From positions 402,686-466,685 of the forward strand of contig KN834753.1 of the NCBI GenBank assembly GCA_000827265.1: DNA of 64,000 nucleotides, read 5' to 3'. A program made the translations under genes and the position numbers. A model generated the notes under the pieces. The model was not told the DNA's origin, did not search any database, and worked only from the letters and a program-made list of their open reading frames with translations. Of the stretch, positions 9,040-21,570 are shown piece by piece. Source of the stretch: Collybiopsis luxurians FD-317 M1 (Eukaryota; Basidiomycota; Agaricomycetes; Agaricales; Omphalotaceae). Position 1 is the first letter of the stretch. Each line of letters begins with the position of its first letter.

Positions 9040-11835
9040 ATGCCAGGAGAGTCCCAAGAGATCGATGTGGAGAAGCGACTCTCAGAGTCTTCCTCCGCTT
9101 TGGTTCATGCCACTGTGGATCATCAGGCCGGTGGTTTTTATCAAAGTCAACTCGATCCCAAAACAAGGAGACGACATTTCTTCTCAGCTTTGGATTCCAA
9201 CCATGCTCAAGCTGTAAATCTTGACGCGGAAGGGGTGGCGTTTACTGCAGAGGAAGACGTATGTTTCGGTTTTTTCAGAGCATGTTTCACTGCCACTGTT
9301 CATCACTATCGGTGTATGGATTGTAGTATCGAATCAAAAGGAAGATTGACAACAGGGTCCTTCCGTTGATCATCTGCAGGTACAGAGACCTTATATAATT
9401 CTTTACCTATTATCATGTTTGTGCTCACCGCATTCCGATCTATAGCTTCCTTTGTACGTATTGATACTTGAACCTGTGCTGGTTACATAGCTGATCGTAG
9501 TCGTCCACCACATAGTCAATCAATTCGGTTCGTATCGTGGCTCACATGAGGTGTAATCGAGGTTTAACTCCTTTACTAACAGACCGGACAAACATGCAAG
9601 TATTCGCAATAATCTGATCCTCATTGGGATGCCTCTAATCGTGAACAAAAAATGCAGTGGAAATGCACACATTATTCCCGCTTTCAATGAGAATTTTGTG
9701 AGTCGCTGGATTTCGCCGAGGTCAGTCCATGGACTCATTCGGGAAACCATAGGGAATTACCAACAACAACAAATGGACATTAGCGTTAAGTATTTTCTAC
9801 GTGGGCTACTGTGCGCAACTTTGCCTTTGGGAATCGTAGAACAATTGATCGAGACGCATACCTTAGGCCTCTTGGAAATACCCGCCAATGGTGATTCCTC
9901 TCCACACCTTTTCAGGTACCACTGATTGCTTATACCGCCCTCAGTGCTTCAAAGGCACATCGGAGCTAATCGGTTGTATGTCAAGTGTTTACAACGTCTG
10001 GTATCTTCCTTATTTACCGTCGATCTAACACAGCTTCTTTCTCTCCTTATTCTTCTGGGGTCTATCTTCCCTTTCAATCGTATATGCGAAAGGATATGGG
10101 GCTCTCCTTGCTCTGCGGTGCGTTATTCACTACTCATGCAACTATTATCTTGACGTTTCTTCGATTGAATAGTGTACTGCTTGGAATAGGTGAAGCAGGA
10201 TTTTACGCCGGTGTGATATATTACTTGTCATTCTGGTATAAACGGTATGCTACGTTCTAGTCGGACTCCTAGAATTTTCCGAAATCTTTACTATTGCTTT
10301 TATCTAGACACGAACTCGCGACGCGAATCAGGTGGGCCAACTTACATCCCGAGATGACGATTAGTTAAAGATATTTCTAATCAAGTCTTTGTCTGACGGC
10401 GACTTATTCTGGGGCTGTTGGGGTAAGTTCAAATAAGATCACGCCGATGAAGTCCAGACTTATGTCCTCAGGGTCTACTTGCTTTCGGTCTTGTCCGAGC
10501 TAAGACTTCTCTGTTGATCGGGTGAGCTGCTCAGCCAACGGTTTCTCCTAAGTCATCGAGGTTAATCGCCTCCCTTTCTAGATGGCAATTCCTTTATCTC
10601 GTGCGAAGCTATTCATCATCTAGAAGTACCTCTGAGCCTTTTGACCTAGATTGAAGCCGTCCCAACGATAATCATGTCCTTCGTCACTCTGTTCTTTCTT
10701 CCCTCTTTCCCCTTTGCCGCAACATTCCTCACCCCGCGCGAAAAAGCTATCGCTCAAGCTCGTGTTAATCGCGACCATAAACCTCAATCTCATGGTGGAA
10801 TGACAGGGTGGCAAGGACTGAAGGCAATAATCATCGATCCCAATGCTTGGATGTTCATGTCCATCTATGCTAGCTGTGAGTTAGGGTCATATAGCTAGAA
10901 CTGACGCTCAATGGTGGTTCTAATCTTCTCTAGTCAATGTTGGAGTAGGTGAGATATGTTTGCTGGTGCGCTGATAGTTATTGACTGTCGAGGATGGCAG
11001 CTACTATAAGTTACTTCCTTCCTACGGTGTGTCTTGTAACTACTAGTGGCTCTTGATCTTTGGAAAATTCAAACAGCTGCAGCTAATCAACGAACTCGGC
11101 TTCACTGCGATAAACGCCCAGGGACTGACTGTAGCGCCCTACGTCGTCGGTTGGGGAATGGTTGTACTTCAAGCCTGGCATAGTGATAGAACTCGAGAGC
11201 GAGGATGGCACATTGTCGTATCCTGCATCATCTCATTGGTGGGATATATCATCTTAGCTACCTCGGTGCAAAAGAGTGTCGGTGCCGCGTATTTTGCACT
11301 ATTTTTGGTCGTCGGCGGATTGTATAGTTTGTTTCCTCTGGTAATGTGAGTTGTAGGTAAGAGCTTGAAGAACAATCCTCACAATGCGCATGGAATTGTC
11401 CAGGAGCTGGGCTGCAAATTCATTTTCTCCAACGTCCAAACGGGGAGTCGGAACAGCGTTTATTGTGTCCATCTCTAACACCGTGTCTATGTGGGTGATC
11501 TACCACTCCGATATACTAAAACAAATCACGTTTTGAACGATAATAGTGCTTCTCCTCAGATTTACTTCGACCCCGAAGATGAATATCGAAAAGGGCACGC
11601 CATTTCTGCCGGGCAAGTAACTCGACTTGCTAATTGGAGATCATACTCATCATTTTAACTTTGCAGATGTCTTTTGTTCTCGATGCTGATGGCTTTCGCT
11701 CTCCGTTTACGGCTTTCCTGGCTCAACAAACGCAACGCAAAACGATTGGCCGAAATGTCGGAGGAAGAGAAAGCGGCCTTGCCTCCGGTTGACGAAATGA
11801 ATGACCAGGATCCCAGATATGTTTTCAGGCTTTAA
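9040..11835 (+). CDS. MFS transporter, DAL5/allantoate-permease type, many exons
   Basis: Predicted plasma-membrane carrier of the anion:cation symporter group, which takes up small organic anions such as allantoate, nicotinate or ureidosuccinate; the substrate here is unknown. Spliced reading gives KIDNRVLPL before TM1, RTNIGNAHI, ALSIFYVGYCLLEIPANV, FFWGLSSLSIVYAKGYG, LLGIGEAGFYAGVIYYLSFW and WYKRHELATRISL. These continue with GWQFLYLIEAVPTII, TPREKAIAQARV, FNVGVATISYFLPT, a loop ending AWHSDRTRERGWH, GVGTAFIVSISNT and a soluble C-terminus ending at 11835. About 17 introns of 50-70 nt are needed. Two use GC-AG borders (9596-9657 and 11613-11666). The stretch 9380-9582, which should carry the rest of TM1, could not be resolved cleanly and may hide a microexon or a lesion. 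Everything after it joins in frame. Confidence 0.8.
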
Positions 11836-13578
11836 AGTGTATTCATTGTATAAGCATGCCGGTCTGTGTAAAGTACTTGGCACGATTAGTTCTCGAGCGG
11901 ATCTCAAGCTGTCTCCGCCTCTATCCTCTTGAGATGTCTAGCTGCTGAAACCGACTCTTCGTCGAGAGTCATTAACGCGTTTTTGGAAGCTAAACTTGAG
12001 GAGGACCGAGGCTCCTGAAGGAACAAACCACAGGCCAGATAGGCTGCTCAGGTCTGTCATAAAGAAGTTAAGAAATGCAGCGGGAGTCTGAACCTGAACG
12101 CGAAGGTGTCTCCAAGCGGAACAGAGAATCCCGGCACTTTTCAGAATTTTTTGTCGTCCCTCCCCTTGGTCGTCCCCGAATTGTGGGATGCGGATCGGTT
12201 TGAGTAAAAGCGAGAGAATCATCACCAAAGTACACGACTGTGATCTGGAAGATGACTACAACGCAAGCGTTAATATGACCACACAGTTCGCTACTGACAC
12301 GACTCTTAGCGAGCGGAAGAAGTAGTCGCTGCAATGGAAGCAAATAGCACCTAACTTATGGGTCATTTACTGGCCTCGAGCGTGGCTGCTCGCTGAAGAT
12401 GAATGAACTGAAATCTGTGGCAAGAAATCTGGAGTCGGAAAAGGCGTAAGCGTCAAATAAGCGCCCAGCGCATTTGGCTAGTTTAAGCGCCTGATTAGTA
12501 TCCGAGCTTCACTACGACCAGCTTACACTGGGTGCTATTGTTTTGCTCGGAATAGGGACCTCGAAACGAGCTGGGTTATCGGCACCATTGACACTGGTTT
12601 GTTCTGGCGGTTTCATGAAATGCATTTTGACCCTGCAAAGTCAAAAGTCAGGAAAATGCCAGAAGCAATTCATCATGGTGCAATGAACGCGTTCGCTGGA
12701 ACACGGTTTCCTCTTTGTCTGGCTGACAGAATGCAGAGAGGGGACACGCAGCAAGCAGATGGCAGCCTCGTGTCACAATGGGTGAGAGTGCGTCAACCTT
12801 TCAAGGGCATTCATTTTATTAACGTATTGATTCAGAAAGAAACGTTCTCGAGATTAAAACATGTATCGATTCAACTTAACTACCGCCGCTCTACCACCAA
12901 TGATCAACCTCCTGAGCCCTCTGAGAGCGTCTGATGAAGCTTAGATTATCGCCTACCTTGAGAGCATGAATGAAACTCGGCTTGGGCCCGGAACTGTAGG
13001 TTCTGGTAACCTCAGGACATCTTGTTACATACTTGAAAGTTGGTTCCAGTATACCCGCCGGTGGACTTTCAGGTTCGTTTTCTGGCACGCAAATGGTCAT
13101 CGGAAGAATATGACCACCTTTTCGAAGAGAGTGCCCAAAGACAGCTTTTTCCTGAAGGTAGTCAAGATACTTTGCTGTGTATCGTACATGTTCATAACAC
13201 GAGACTTATCGAAAGCTTCATGAAGAAACCGAATTCCTCAACAATTGAACCAGCTACGGGCGGAGAATCGCGAAGAAGATTTGATGGAGAGGAACGATGA
13301 TATCATAAACGACGCGTCCTCGACGGATAAATAAGGGTCAAGAAAGTTCCCTCGTTCCTCCTTACGACAACCTGTACTTTAAAAAAAAAATTTCTATTGC
13401 CGGCAGGACCCCGGTTACCGCGAGATAACAATTTTACGGGATCTACTAATCAGCCATGGAAATGAAAAGATGGTAAAATATTCTTTAACTCCAAGGCCAG
13501 GCCTCCAACACGCATCGCGTGCTCTGTTCTTCCTTCTCTTCTACCCTCCAGTAGCTGTTTATCCACCTCGCTTACAGG
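11836..13578. other. 1.7 kb without a recognisable gene
   Basis: Several open stretches lie here (about 12550-12934 and 13040-13300 on plus, 12891-13100 and 12068-12343 on minus). I could not splice them into one protein or recognise a family. They may be remnants of a gene or chance frames. The right end holds the promoter of the glycosyltransferase gene. Confidence 0.4.
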
Positions 13579-16500
13579 ATGGATTATGACCGCTGGGATG
13601 CCCTCCTCCATCATATTTTCAAGCAGACTCAAGGTACGTATTCACTCCTCCTCTTCTTCCTCCGTTTGTTCACCAAATTCCCCTCCCAGGAGACGCATGG
13701 TTTCGCCCTGCTGAAGATAACCTCTCCTCTGGTGTCGCCATTCGGGTATCCGATGACCCTGTTCCCCAGTATCGTGTCTTTCCTTATGAAAACGCTTCCC
13801 TCGAGCCTTTCGAGGCCGCCGTAAAAAAGCTAGGTCCCGTCGTCGCAGTCAAAGTTCGTTCGGCCGCAGTTCATGCTGCTCTGGCTGAAACCCCTGCTGA
13901 AGAAACTTCTGTCTACGTCGATGTCAATACTCGGATTCAAATAATTGACACAATGTTGCATCTGCCACTGGTGGCTGATAAGGAACAGAGTGCAGCGTTC
14001 ATTAGAGATGAAAGGGTTCTAGTCGTGTGGAGCAATGACCTTGGCAATATTATACCGATCGTACAAGATTTCGATGATAGGTTGATTCGGTTGCTTTGGA
14101 GGTCCAGGCCTGCTCCAGGAACGGGCACGAGTAGCTCACTTCGTACCCAGTCGTTCATAGGCGGCTCAGTGTCAGGACATGATTCGGTCTCTGGTCATTC
14201 TCAAGCACATGTGGCCACCCAAGGGCTTTTACCCCCATCGTCCTCCGACACAACCGAGCCACAAGCCATCAAGTCATCTCGTACATGGTTCGGTCGTAAA
14301 CGCGTCACCACCACTTCCCCATCGTCCATTGAGCCTCCCCGCAAGATTGCCCTTTATGCTCCCCTTTATAACGGTCTCGCTGCCGGCCTGGCCGTAATAT
14401 TCATCGGCAACGGTGTTCGTGTACTCGTTCGAGAGTACCTTCTTACCGCTCCAGTCCCTGGTACACCTGATGCTGAACCTTCCGGCTCGCAAAGATACAT
14501 GCGATTCATCTTGGCTGTTACGCTGCCATTCCTGTACTGCGTCTCCCTCTTTTTCACGCTACAAATTTTCCAAAATATTACAATGGCTTTGGGTCCTATA
14601 GCCCATTATCATCGGAATTCGCGTTACTATAGCGCGGTGAAACCCAGAGCTCCAGCGTTACTTCCGAATGCTGCCTCTTCCGACCCATCTAAACCCAGCG
14701 CTATCCCATCCGGCTCTGAACCACGCGAACACCTTCCACACATCACAATTCAGATGCCTGTCTATCTCGAGTCCCTTCCTTCCGTGTTGGCACCTTCCAT
14801 TGCTTCTCTCAAAAGGGCGATGCAGACTTACGCCAGGCAGGGTGGTACTTCATCCATCTTTATTTGCGACGACGGGCTACGGGCCAAGGCTATGAGCAAG
14901 GCCGATAGGGACGAAAGGATAAGGTATTATAGGAGCGAGGGAGTTGGTTGGGTGGCCAGGCCTCGACATGAATGTCCGGAAGGGGGAAGCGAAGGTGAAA
15001 TCGACACCGACGCAGTGGTTTCATCAGATTTAGAAAAGGGTACTTTGTCAAACAAAAAGGGGAAGAAGGACTCTGGTAGTGCAGGCAAGGGACTCCCCAC
15101 TTTTCAACGAGCCGGTCGTTTCAAGAAAGCCTCCAACATGAATTACGGGTTGAGCCTGAGCTTGTGCATGGAGAGACATTTGATAGCTTTGGTTGAAGCA
15201 AGAAAGGCCAAGGCGGAAAATGGGTGAGTGGGTTTATGGGAACTCGTATTCGTTTCTAATCAGCATTCAACTAACAATTTTTACTTTCTCTAGACCGAAT
15301 TCCAATGCCAACTCGACTACAATCTCATCTCAGGCATCGCACGCTCGCGCCCCGTCCAACTTGAATCCCAATACTCGTCCAACCTCCGGCCATGCGAGGA
15401 AAGCATCTCACTCGTATCCGCCCCACCCTCCCAATTCAAATTCCGGCTCAGCCTCCCCTACTCCTGCAGCTCGCAAAAACCCCTACGGGACCTATGGTAT
15501 GCAATATCTTAGTCGACATGGAGATGATATGAACGTCGGTGGTCTCTCTTCGCCATCAACGTATCCTTCAACCATGTCCAGCTCAAATGGACACGCGAGC
15601 ATTGCAGCACCTACACCGACGACTGGAGCTTTCCCGTCTCAGACTTCGCCTCTAATGGGAAACAAGTATGATCCGCTTGGTCCAGGCTTTGCTAATGCAG
15701 TACCGGGAACTCCGGGACCAGCAGCCGACGAGGCTTATTATGACCTAGGCATGGAACCTGTCAGTGATCAGTATGACCTTTACGATCTGTACGGGGAGGA
15801 GGAGATTGAGGATCTAGAAGAAGAGGCGTTGTGTATGGCTATTGAGGAGGTACGCTTTTCTGCTGGCATTCAGAATCGATAGTTTTGCTCAATTCTATAC
15901 ATTGAAGATGTACTCTGAATCCCGCACAGGTTTCGGCGGAGAGGAAGGGAAGGGTAGTGGATGGAAACCATGGGCCGCTAATGGAAAAGCTATGCGTGTT
16001 GGGGAGATCGTATTGCTCGTGGATTCTGATACGGTCGTGCCTGAAGACTGCCTCCGGGACGCTTCCCGAGAAATGGCTTCTTCTCCCAGCGTCGCCATCA
16101 TCCAACACGAATCCGACGTTATGCAAGTCGCCAACCACTATTTCGAAAACGGTATTGCCTACTTTACCCGCCGAATCAACCGCTGCATATCTATGGCTTG
16201 CGCAAATGGGGAGATCGCTCCTTTTGTCGGGCATAACGCGTTCCTTCGGTGGAAAGCAATTCAAGATGCTTCCTTTATCGACACCAATGATAAGAATAAG
16301 TACGTCGTCTTCTCATCTGTATATGAGACTTTTCTTAATTCGGTGGTCATCGCCTAGGGTCACTCAGGTCAAAATGTGGTCCGAGAGTAATGTCAGTGAG
16401 GACTTTGATATGGCGCTCAGATTGTTAGGAAGGGGTTATGATATCAGGTAGGCAGAGGTTCACCCGTTGCTTTTCATGTGTTGACAAATCGGATTGTAGA

Positions 16501-18894
16501 TGGGCGACATATTCTGACGGAGGATTCAAAGAGGGTGTGAGTTTGACGGTCGACGATGAATTGAACAGATGGCAAAAATACGCCTATGGATGTAACGAGT
16601 GAGTCTTTGGTCGTTGCTACTTCAAGTCTATCTTGTTTCTTCCTTCTCCAAAATCTCAAAATTTTTCCCGTCGTTCATCCCTCCTCGCTTGGTATTGATT
16701 TCTTTTTCGTTTTGCGCGTACAGGCTCCTCTTCAACCCACTCATCCAATGGTGGCGCCGAGGGCCCATTGCGAAGCAGATACATCGCTTCATGTGGAGTA
16801 AGGCGCCGGTACATTACAAGATAAGTATGATGGCTTGTGAGTAACATCCTATCCTTCTTTCTCTTCGTAGGTTGCTCACTAAAATGTAGATATGTTCTCA
16901 TATTACGGTATCGCCGCCGCTTTCATCATCTCTCTTATAAACTACCTGCTCCTCGGTTGGGAGCTACCAGTTGATGGGTTCTACCTGCACTCTTTTGAAA
17001 TTTGGCTCGCGACCACTATCGTGTTCTTCGGGAGCGGGAATGTCGGGTACACGCTTCTGGAATACAGATTGGGCAAAAAAGAGCTGGTGAGTCTGGATCT
17101 GATTCCCGCATGTAATTTTTCCTTTTTCTTTTCCTTTCTTTTTTTTCCTTCTTCTCTTTGTTCCTGTCTTCCAAGCACATGCTTGGCATCCGCTGTCTCC
17201 AGCCGGGATTTGCTCTTCTTTGTGCGTCGTACTGCGTCCTCCTTCGCCCAGTTGCGCCACTATGCTATCCTATCCACGATTCAGCCCTTCAATTTCCGTT
17301 CCACTCAGGCGTGCCTCGTATCTCGGGGATATCGGCGTTTCATGCAGCCTAATAGACGTCTCCCGCTTGGTATATTCTGTCCTAACGCCACAACGCCACA
17401 CTGCGAATCTTTGATGGTGCATGGGAAATCGAAGAAGGACCCCGGGGACTACATAATCCACACACACAACACCTGCCTATTTTGGAGACTTTTCCCTCGC
17501 ACTTCCCAGTAACTCCAGCAACTCCAGCAACTCCAACAGCACCAACAAAACGTTGCTTAACCTAGGGAATGAATGCTTTCGTAAACGCTTAATGCGTAAC
17601 TACGAACTCATCGGGTGCCCGCTTTGTTTTGCATTCTGTACCCTGGGTTATCATCTCGAATTATGGCGTAGTAGATGCGGTCATCGTTCTCTCTACCCTT
17701 TCGCGTTGCTTGTTTCAGGATTTTTCCTTGTGTTTTCTCCGCTTTTTCATGATTCATATCTGGTCTGATTCTTACCTTCCTTTTTCACTTTCCGCTTCCG
17801 AATTTCTCATTTATTCCGATCTTCTGTGTGCCTTTATCTTCCATGCGAATATACTGACGGTATCTTGTTGCATTTATTCACAGCTATGGGGTTTCTTGGA
17901 GAATTTGATGTGGATACCATTTTTGTGAGTGATATTCTACGCTCTTTTCTATGTTTTCTGCTTCCAAAATCTCGATGTATCCGTCGCCTTTTCTGGCTTT
18001 CATCTTTCCATCTGCCGCCACGGCTGCCTGCTATGAACATTTATATCTCGTTCTTTATCTTTGACAGCTTCGTGGCCTGGGTGTGCTTTTGATATAGCTG
18101 GGGACTATGGGAACAGCGACTCAGTACATAGAAGGCCTGTCAGGAATGTCACATCCTGAGTATGGTTGATGGCCAGCTGACAATTGTGATTCTTCTTTCA
18201 ACCTCCTTTCTGTCTTTTCATCTGGGTTTGATGGATGTTGGTCAGAGCTTGCGCCAGCCTTCGGAACCTTTAGATGCTCCAAAGATGGGTCGGGCATTAG
18301 CGCGGAGACAAGCTTCACCTAATTTGTGGAGTTCTCGGTCTTCGGTGTTTTCTAGCTCTCGAAACGCTCCTTTCTTATAGACCGATTCTTAAAAGTTTCC
18401 TTTTGTATCATGTTCTAACCTCTGCTCTTCGACAGCTTCTTCTTTTTCGGCGGTCTCAGTATTCCTGTGAGCCAAGCTATTCTCGCGCATTTGTTTTCGT
18501 ACAACATCACTTGGAGCGCCACCGTTAAAGAAGTACAACGGTCCAACTTTTTCAAGGAAATTCCGAAGATTGCGAAGAGGTATGTGTTTGCTTCCATACA
18601 TATTTATTAGGCCTTAATGGATTTTTTTTTTCTATAAAGATTTTGGTTCCCGCTCATGGTAGCTGTCATTGTCATCGTCGGTATGATAATTCTCAGTACA
18701 TCGCTCATTCCTCTCGGATGGCGAATCGACGGCTCGGCATGGGCGGTGATCTTCCCCCTTGCAGTCGTGATATCCTGTCACATCCTGTTCCCGGTATGTC
18801 GTGAATCTATTTGCGCGATGCCTTCATGTTTCCTCATCGCCAATGTCTTTCATAGATCCTGCTGAACCCTTGGTTAATGGTTTTCTCATACTGA
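13579..18894 (+). CDS. Membrane family 2 glycosyltransferase, 1137 aa, 12 exons
   Basis: Processive-type GT2, related to fungal chitin/hyaluronan-synthase-like and ZtGT2-like enzymes, expected to build or export a surface polysaccharide; the product is unknown. Exons: 13579-13633, 13690-15223, 15294-15849, 15908-16299, 16358-16447, 16500-16598, 16724-16836, 16890-17086, 17884-17924, 18436-18579, 18640-18793, 18856-18894, totalling 3414 nt in frame. Two TM segments lie near residues 243-262 and 291-312. The catalytic part has ICDDG (D412/D413), LVDSD (D754, D756), the ED pair at 860-861 and ELNRW at 896-900 in place of the usual QxxRW. Four to five TM segments follow from residue 948. A Ser/Pro-rich insert of roughly 280 residues separates the first Asp motif from DSD. 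Introns 8 and 9 are 797 and 511 nt, far longer than the rest. Confidence 0.9.
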
Positions 18895-19715
18895 AACCGC
18901 ATTCTCTCCTTGCATCCTCTGGCCTCTATACCACGTTCCATTAATGATACCGTTCAACTCTACACACACGCTCTTTACCTTTCTCTGGGATTCTGCGTTC
19001 GGTGCTTTTACTTCGGTGCTCCACACAGCTTGCACCACGGCTGACGCGATCCGTTTCTCAGAGGTGAAATCATTCATTCGTTAACTCCTCGCGCTGGACT
19101 TGTGATCATGATTGCATTAATCTATAGACTAACGTGCTGACCTATTTCGTTACTTACTGTCTTGTTACTTTGTCGATGCTCAGTTTGGTATATCATTAAC
19201 TGCTTTGCTTACACTTTGAACACACGATTGTTGTTGTAATTACGCCTATGACTCGGTATTACTACTACCTTGCGGACTACATATTACTCGTACTCGTACA
19301 GATATAGTTATACGTACTCTTCACAGACTTTTGACTCGTATTTAGGCCGAGGTGCGCATGAGATGGAGCTTGCACGCCGTCAGTGATGACGAAGCTCATA
19401 CACTTGCGAACGTCCCAAATGTGAGTTGAACCAAAATTCAAATATTGTCACTACCCATAATTCTACGGAATCTCGCTGTTGCTCCGCTGGACCTCCGAAT
19501 CGGGAAAGTCAAAGCTGGTTATCTGAAGGCATAAACGCGTGATATTGTGATTGCGTACCTTATGATGTCATTTGAAATTTTTCCGATCGAGATCTGAGCA
19601 TCTTTCCAAAACGAGGCATTGGATAAATGTATCCGCCATTTACTTAATTTTTTTTTTTCGAGGGAAAATCAGTTGACCTGAGTCTCACCCGGCCTTCGCT
19701 CTTACCACCATCAGT
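18895..19715. other. Intergenic, no gene seen
   Basis: This 3' flank of the glycosyltransferase and 5' flank of the GH16 gene is rich in TA/TC steps with no coding signal. A T-run at about 19650 lies just upstream of the GH16 start. Confidence 0.5.
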
Positions 19716-21570
19716 ATGGCTCCCCCTCCTGTCGCCGACGATAACGCTCAGGAATGGTCCCCCAATGAGCTCTACGGTGGCACCAACACCCATAGTGCCC
19801 GTCCTCCGCCGTCTTCCTACAATTTTCATGTCGGCGCCTCCAGGCGCTCTTCTTTCGAAAGTATCAATAATATGCCAGCCGGAGTGTACCTTCGACGTAT
19901 CTCTTCGGAAGATTTTCCTACCAGTGACCCAGCATCCCCAGACCCACTAGACGTAGACGAGCTTGGTAGACCCAACGCGCCGTTTATGAGCGAGAGCGGA
20001 CACGGACACGGACCTAGTCCTAGTCAGAGCTCTGGTTCAGGAGTATTTGGTAACTCTGTTTACAGAAACAGTGTCGGTGCTAGTCTCGCCAGCAAAGGAT
20101 CCAATCTCGATCTTTCAGCTGGCTCTCGGAACAACAGCACGACTTTTCGCGCACCTTTTCTCAGTCCAGCCTCTAGACCATCGTCTAACGTTTGGACCCC
20201 ACCTACGTACCCAACCCACCCAAACTCCCCCAATGCTTCATCTACCGCGTTAGCGATTACCCCTCGGGTCAAACAGCCTCTCCAATCGACCCTCCTTCTC
20301 GAAAAGATCCCCAAGGAAGAGAAACCTTGGCTATCCAAATCAGCTCCACGAGAACGCTTATCGTACTTCCTCACCTTTCTTGGCATATTCCTCGGCTTAG
20401 CTGGCGCCGCGCTTCTATGCTATTTCGACCTCTCTGACCTTGATTTACTCGACGAGTCATCTCTATGTACCGTTTTCTACGATGATTTTTCATCTGGAAG
20501 TCTGGATACAAGTACATGGAAGCGTACTGTCGAACTAGGCGGTTTTGGGAACGGAGAATTCGAGATCATGACGAACAAGGACGAAAATCTGAAGATTCAA
20601 AACTCCCAACTATACATCATACCTACCCTTACCTCTGAGTCTATCGGGGGTACGTCTTCGGTATTCGATGGGTATACCTATGACCTCGGAGACGATTGCA
20701 CTACGGATAATAAAACTGCCTGCTCAGTGACGAGCGATTCCAGCACGAAAACGGTCATACCCCCGGTTCAGTCAGCGAAGATTAGCACAAATGGGACGCA
20801 TTCGCTAAAGTATGGAAGGGTACAGGTTAGGGCAAAAAACCCAACCGGAGACTGGCTTTGGCCTAGCATATGGCTCTTACCAGTAAACAACACCTACGGC
20901 ACTTGGCCGTTGAGTGGGGAGATCGATGTAAGCTTCTCATTCGCTGTCTGATTTATTGACTAATAGTCTCTCCTTCCAGATCATGGAAGCTCGTGGAAAT
21001 TCCATCTCATATGGTGCCCAAGGGATTAACTATGTTCGTTCCTCGCTCAACTACGCTCCCCTCGACTCACTTGTTTCCCAATCAACTCTATACGGCTGGT
21101 GGGACACCAAACGCCTCTCTTCCTCATCCTGGTCCAAGTCCTTCCACACTTACACCTTGGAATGGACGGAAAATTGGATGCGCATGTACGTCGACTCTCG
21201 ACTTCAAGCTATGCTCGATTTGGACATCAAAAAGAGTAAAGAGAGTTTCTTTAACCGCGCGAAGTACCCATCTACTGCGATAAACAGCTCCTCTGGGGAC
21301 ACGGTTGCTGTGCAGAATATCTGGGAACAAGCGGGAGGAGGTTGGAATGCACCCTTTGATCAAGAGTTCTATTTAATTATACAGCTTGCGGTTGGAGGAA
21401 CTTCTGGGTGGTTTCCCGACGGGGTAGGGGGAAAGATGTGGACGGACGGGAGCAACGAGGCGATGTATGACTTTGCTAAAGCGCAAAGTGATTGGTACTC
21501 GACTTGGGCCAGCAGTGATGACGATAAGGCTTTTAGAATCGATTGGGTTAAGATGTGGAAGATGTGTTAG
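19716..21570 (+). CDS. Membrane-anchored GH16 glucanase-like protein, 600 aa
   Basis: Family 16 glycoside hydrolase, expected to cut or remodel beta-glucan in the wall or secretory pathway. Two exons, 19716-20927 and 20980-21570, total 1803 nt. Residues 1-215 are Ser/Pro/Asn-rich and lack a signal peptide. One TM segment near 216-237 (FLTFLGIFLGLAGAALLCYF) makes it a type II protein with the catalytic domain lumenal or outside. The GH16 domain starts FYDDFSSGSLDTSTWKR, includes WPSIWLLP, and has the catalytic E-I-D-x-x-E signature as GEIDIMEARG (E402, D404, E407). The intron falls exactly inside that signature, after D404. The domain ends FRIDWVKMWKM. The type II layout recalls KRE6/SKN1, but the sequence looks more like the general GH16 group than SKN1. 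It sits beside the GT2 gene. Confidence 0.9.

Noticed and set aside
9040..11835. First impression that the MFS gene is a pseudogene
   Set aside because: Raw frames are broken, but nearly all breaks vanish once short introns, two of them GC-AG, are removed. Only the TM1 stretch stays unresolved.
17158..18092. Open frames inside the long GT2 introns
   Set aside because: They lack motifs and would break the family alignment from GKKEL to LWGFLENLMWIPF and on to FFFGGLSIPVS.
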